Assembly (NCBI GenBank): GCA_002371345.1
Contig: DFHY01000118.1
Location: 20,376-27,693, forward strand
Length of the DNA: 7,318 nucleotides
Direction: 5' to 3'
From: Lachnospiraceae bacterium UBA3711
GTDB taxonomy: Bacteria > Bacillota > Clostridia > Lachnospirales > Lachnospiraceae
The notes beneath the pieces were generated by a model. It was not told the DNA's origin, did no database searches, and was given only the letters and a program-made list of their open reading frames with translations. This document shows, piece after piece, positions 5,392-7,318 of this stretch; positions within the stretch are counted from its first letter, which is position 1; each line of letters starts with the position of its first letter. The translations under genes and the position numbers were made by a program.

Positions 5392-6816
5392 ATGGATCGA
5401 CTATTTCATCTGAAGGAGAACCATACGAATGTCAGAACAGAGCTGTTGGCAGGACTGACAACATTTATGACGATGGCATATATCGTCGCGCTGAACCCGA
5501 ATCTTCTGACGAACTTCAAGGCGGAAGGAGCGGATCTGTGGAACGCGGTGTTTATGGCGACCTGCATCGCTTCAGCGGTAGGAACGATCACGATGGCTTT
5601 TCTTGCGAACAAGCCGTTCGTGATGGCACCCGGCATGGGACTGAACAGCTTCTTCGCCGTGGTCGTGGCAAACCTGGCCGCAATTACGGGAACGACGTAC
5701 CTGGTTTCATTCCGTGCGGCACTGTGCATTATTCTGATCGAGGGAATCCTGTTTCTGGTCCTGTCGGTTCTGAACATCCGTGAGAAGATCGTTCACGCGA
5801 TACCGCTCCCGATCAGGCTGGGAATATCTCCTGCGATCGGCCTTATGCTGCTGAACATCGGCCTTGGGTCAAACGCGGGCGTATATTCGGAGACCGGCGG
5901 TCCTTTCTATGTGATGAGGGACTTCTTCGGCGCGCTGACTCCGGCTCTGGGCCGGGGACAGATGGGAAGCGGATACACACAGATGGTGCTTAGTGTCGTA
6001 ACGATGTTTGTGGGACTCTTTGTCATCATATTCCTGAATGAGAAGGGGATAAAGGCTTCGGTTCTGGGAGGAATGCTGTGCTCGTCGATTCTGTACTGGG
6101 CGGGAGAGGCGATCTCCATGAAGACCAATCCATTCGAGTCTCTCAAGGGCGCGTCGTTTGTTCCTCCGATCGGCGACATGGTGAATCTCACTCTGTTCAA
6201 GTTCGACTTCGGCGACTTTTTCAGGGTGGGAATATTCACGGCGACTACACTGATCATCACATTCTGCATGATCGATATGTTCGATACGATCGGAACGCTC
6301 GTCGGCACTGCCAGCCGCGCCGGAATGGTTGATGAAGAAGGCAGGATGCCGAAGATGAAGGAGGCTCTGCTTTCGGACGCGGTCGGAACGGTTGCCGGAG
6401 CCCTGACCGGAACCTCGACGGTCACGACGTTTGTGGAATCGGCGTCAGGCGTTGAGGCCGGAGGAAGGACAGGACTGACGGCTCTTACATCAGGGGTTCT
6501 GTTCCTGTGCTGTATGTTTATCGCTCCGATAGCCGCGCTGATACCTCCGGCGGCAACTTCGGCGGCGCTGATCTATGTCGGCGTCGTGATGCTTGCCGGA
6601 CTTCAGAAGATAAACTGGAACGATATATCCCAGATGGCGCCGGTCGCCCTCATGCTGCTTGCAATGCCGATCTCCGGATCGATCGGACACGGCATCGGGA
6701 TAGGAATGATCAGCTACACTGTAATCAAGGTTCTGTCAGGAAACGCGAAGGAGGTCTCGGTTCTGACCTATATCATCTCGGCGCTGTTCCTGGTGAAGTT
6801 CTTCCTGATAGTATGA
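5392..6816 (+). CDS. NCS2 family hypoxanthine/guanine permease (AzgA/PbuG type)
   Basis: This 474-residue inner-membrane protein should import purine bases (hypoxanthine, guanine or adenine) by proton symport for salvage into nucleotides. The sequence carries the conserved features of the AzgA-like branch of the NCS2 (xanthine/uracil permease) family: MTMAYIVALNP at 26-36, APGMGLNSFF at 79-88, DMFDTIGTLVG at 295-305, and the long conserved block from LSDAVGT (327) through GTSTVTTFVESASGV to GGRTGLTAL (357-365). Its length and the many hydrophobic segments, from residue 17 to the final LFLVKFFLIV, are normal for the family (about 12-14 helices). It has its own promoter and a strong ribosome binding site, and is divergent from the ABCG operon. 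The exact base preference cannot be read from sequence; xanthine or uracil specificity is less likely because those permeases belong to another branch. Confidence 0.95.
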   Translation: MDRLFHLKENHTNVRTELLAGLTTFMTMAYIVALNPNLLTNFKAEGADLWNAVFMATCIASAVGTITMAFLANKPFVMAPGMGLNSFFAVVVANLAAITGTTYLVSFRAALCIILIEGILFLVLSVLNIREKIVHAIPLPIRLGISPAIGLMLLNIGLGSNAGVYSETGGPFYVMRDFFGALTPALGRGQMGSGYTQMVLSVVTMFVGLFVIIFLNEKGIKASVLGGMLCSSILYWAGEAISMKTNPFESLKGASFVPPIGDMVNLTLFKFDFGDFFRVGIFTATTLIITFCMIDMFDTIGTLVGTASRAGMVDEEGRMPKMKEALLSDAVGTVAGALTGTSTVTTFVESASGVEAGGRTGLTALTSGVLFLCCMFIAPIAALIPPAATSAALIYVGVVMLAGLQKINWNDISQMAPVALMLLAMPISGSIGHGIGIGMISYTVIKVLSGNAKEVSVLTYIISALFLVKFFLIV

Positions 6817-6832
6817 TGTAAAGGTCAAGAGT

Positions 6833-6878
6833 CCCGAAGCCGGGGCAGATATGTCTGCAAGAGGCGGACGGGCTTTTT
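6833..6878 (+). terminator. Probable intrinsic terminator after the purine permease gene
   Basis: Seventeen bases past the stop, CCCG (6833-6836) can pair with CGGG (6869-6872), GCC (6839-6841) with GGC (6863-6865), and an inner hairpin GCAGA (6845-6849) with TCTGC (6854-6858) around the loop TATG. A run of five T follows at 6874-6878. The stem is interrupted, so efficiency is uncertain. The 3' arm can alternatively pair downstream: GGGCTTT (6870-6876) with AAAGCCC (6894-6900). Confidence 0.5.
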
Positions 6879-6932
6879 AAGAAGCATAAGGGGAAAGCCC
6901 TGAGGTATTGTTTTATAGAAAGGCTGCGCAAG

Positions 6933-7318
6933 ATGGGAAAGAAACTGTATTTTGGATCGAACCTGAAGATGTACAAGACGATAGCTCAGACCATTGAATA
7001 TCTGAAGAAGCTGACCGAACTCACAAAGGATATCAGCCGTGATGAGGAGATAACCCTGTTTATCATCCCGTCATATACATCGCTTGAGGACGCGTCCCGT
7101 GAGATCGACCACAGGCTCTGCCTTCTCGGAGCCCAGAATATGTGCTGGGAGGAGGAGGGACAGTTTACCGGAGAGATATCGCCTCTTATGCTGAATGAGA
7201 TCGGCATGGATCTGGTGATGATAGGCCACTCCGAGAGAAGGCACGTGTTCCGTGAGACGGATATCGAGGAGAACAAGAAGGTAAGATGTGTTCTGGAGCA
7301 TGGTATGAGAGCTCTGCT
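6933..7318 (+). CDS. Triosephosphate isomerase family protein, N-terminal half (partial)
   Basis: The reading frame is open from the ATG at 6933 to the window end (128 full codons), about half of the usual 250 or so residues. The family catalyses interconversion of dihydroxyacetone phosphate and glyceraldehyde 3-phosphate in the cytoplasm. Visible hallmarks are FGSNLKMYKT at 7-16 with the catalytic asparagine N10 and lysine K12, LGAQNMCWEEEGQFTGEIS at 65-83, and IGHSERR at 97-103 with the catalytic histidine H99. The catalytic glutamate and the phosphate-binding loop 6 would lie beyond the window. The N-terminal motif differs from the near-universal NWKMN (L11 for W, Y14 for N), so this may be a paralogue or an isomerase for a related sugar phosphate rather than the housekeeping enzyme; for that reason no symbol is given. 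The start has a modest AAAGG about 9 bases upstream. No gap, pgk or other glycolytic gene is nearby. Confidence 0.9.
   Translation, partial: MGKKLYFGSNLKMYKTIAQTIEYLKKLTELTKDISRDEEITLFIIPSYTSLEDASREIDHRLCLLGAQNMCWEEEGQFTGEISPLMLNEIGMDLVMIGHSERRHVFRETDIEENKKVRCVLEHGMRAL

Noticed and set aside
5907..6425. 172-codon open frame on the minus strand inside the purine permease gene
   Set aside because: It is antisense to a strongly conserved NCS2 gene, its translation matches no family I recognise, and it has no promoter or ribosome binding site.
6914..6919. TATAGA as a -10 box for the isomerase gene
   Set aside because: Transcription would begin about 7 bases before the ATG and lose the ribosome binding site, and there is no -35 at a suitable distance.

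Overview
The window looks like a chromosomal segment from a Clostridia-type Bacillota, possibly Lachnospiraceae or a relative. This rests on family recognition: a polar amino acid ABC importer, an ABCG-like exporter pair, a PbuG/AzgA-type purine permease, a secreted NAGPA-domain protein, strong AGGAGG-type ribosome binding sites and moderately GC-rich coding DNA. I cannot name a species from sequence alone. There are no rRNA or tRNA genes, insertion sequences, CRISPR arrays or phage genes.

Layout. (1) Bases 1-1258, plus strand: the 3' end of an amino acid ABC permease gene overlaps its ATPase gene. The ATPase carries an unusual C-terminal extension that resembles a degenerate histidine-kinase/anti-sigma ATPase fold. 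(2) Bases 1259-1396: a structured intergenic region with three copies of one 10-base word in alternating orientation and a promoter. (3) Bases 1397-2476, plus: a secreted phosphodiester glycosidase (NAGPA) family protein. (4) Bases 2494-2523: a hairpin between convergent genes. (5) Bases 2524-5170, minus: a two-gene operon encoding an ABCG-type exporter. The first gene is an ATPase fused to an N-terminal membrane domain. The second is a six-helix permease whose large external loop holds about five copies of a 27-30 residue repeat. Its promoter has a perfect 16-bp palindrome between the -35 and -10 boxes. (6) Bases 5392-6816, plus: a hypoxanthine/guanine permease with its own extended -10 promoter. 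(7) Bases 6933-7318, plus: the first half of a triosephosphate isomerase family protein, cut by the window end.

How they fit together. The first two genes are parts of one importer for a polar amino acid. The two minus-strand genes form one exporter and are translationally coupled through an 8-base overlap. The glycosidase, the purine permease and the isomerase look like separate units that happen to be adjacent. The best candidates for something undescribed are the fused domain on the importer ATPase and the repeat-bearing, membrane-domain-fused ABCG exporter with its palindromic operator. None of these was checked against a database.
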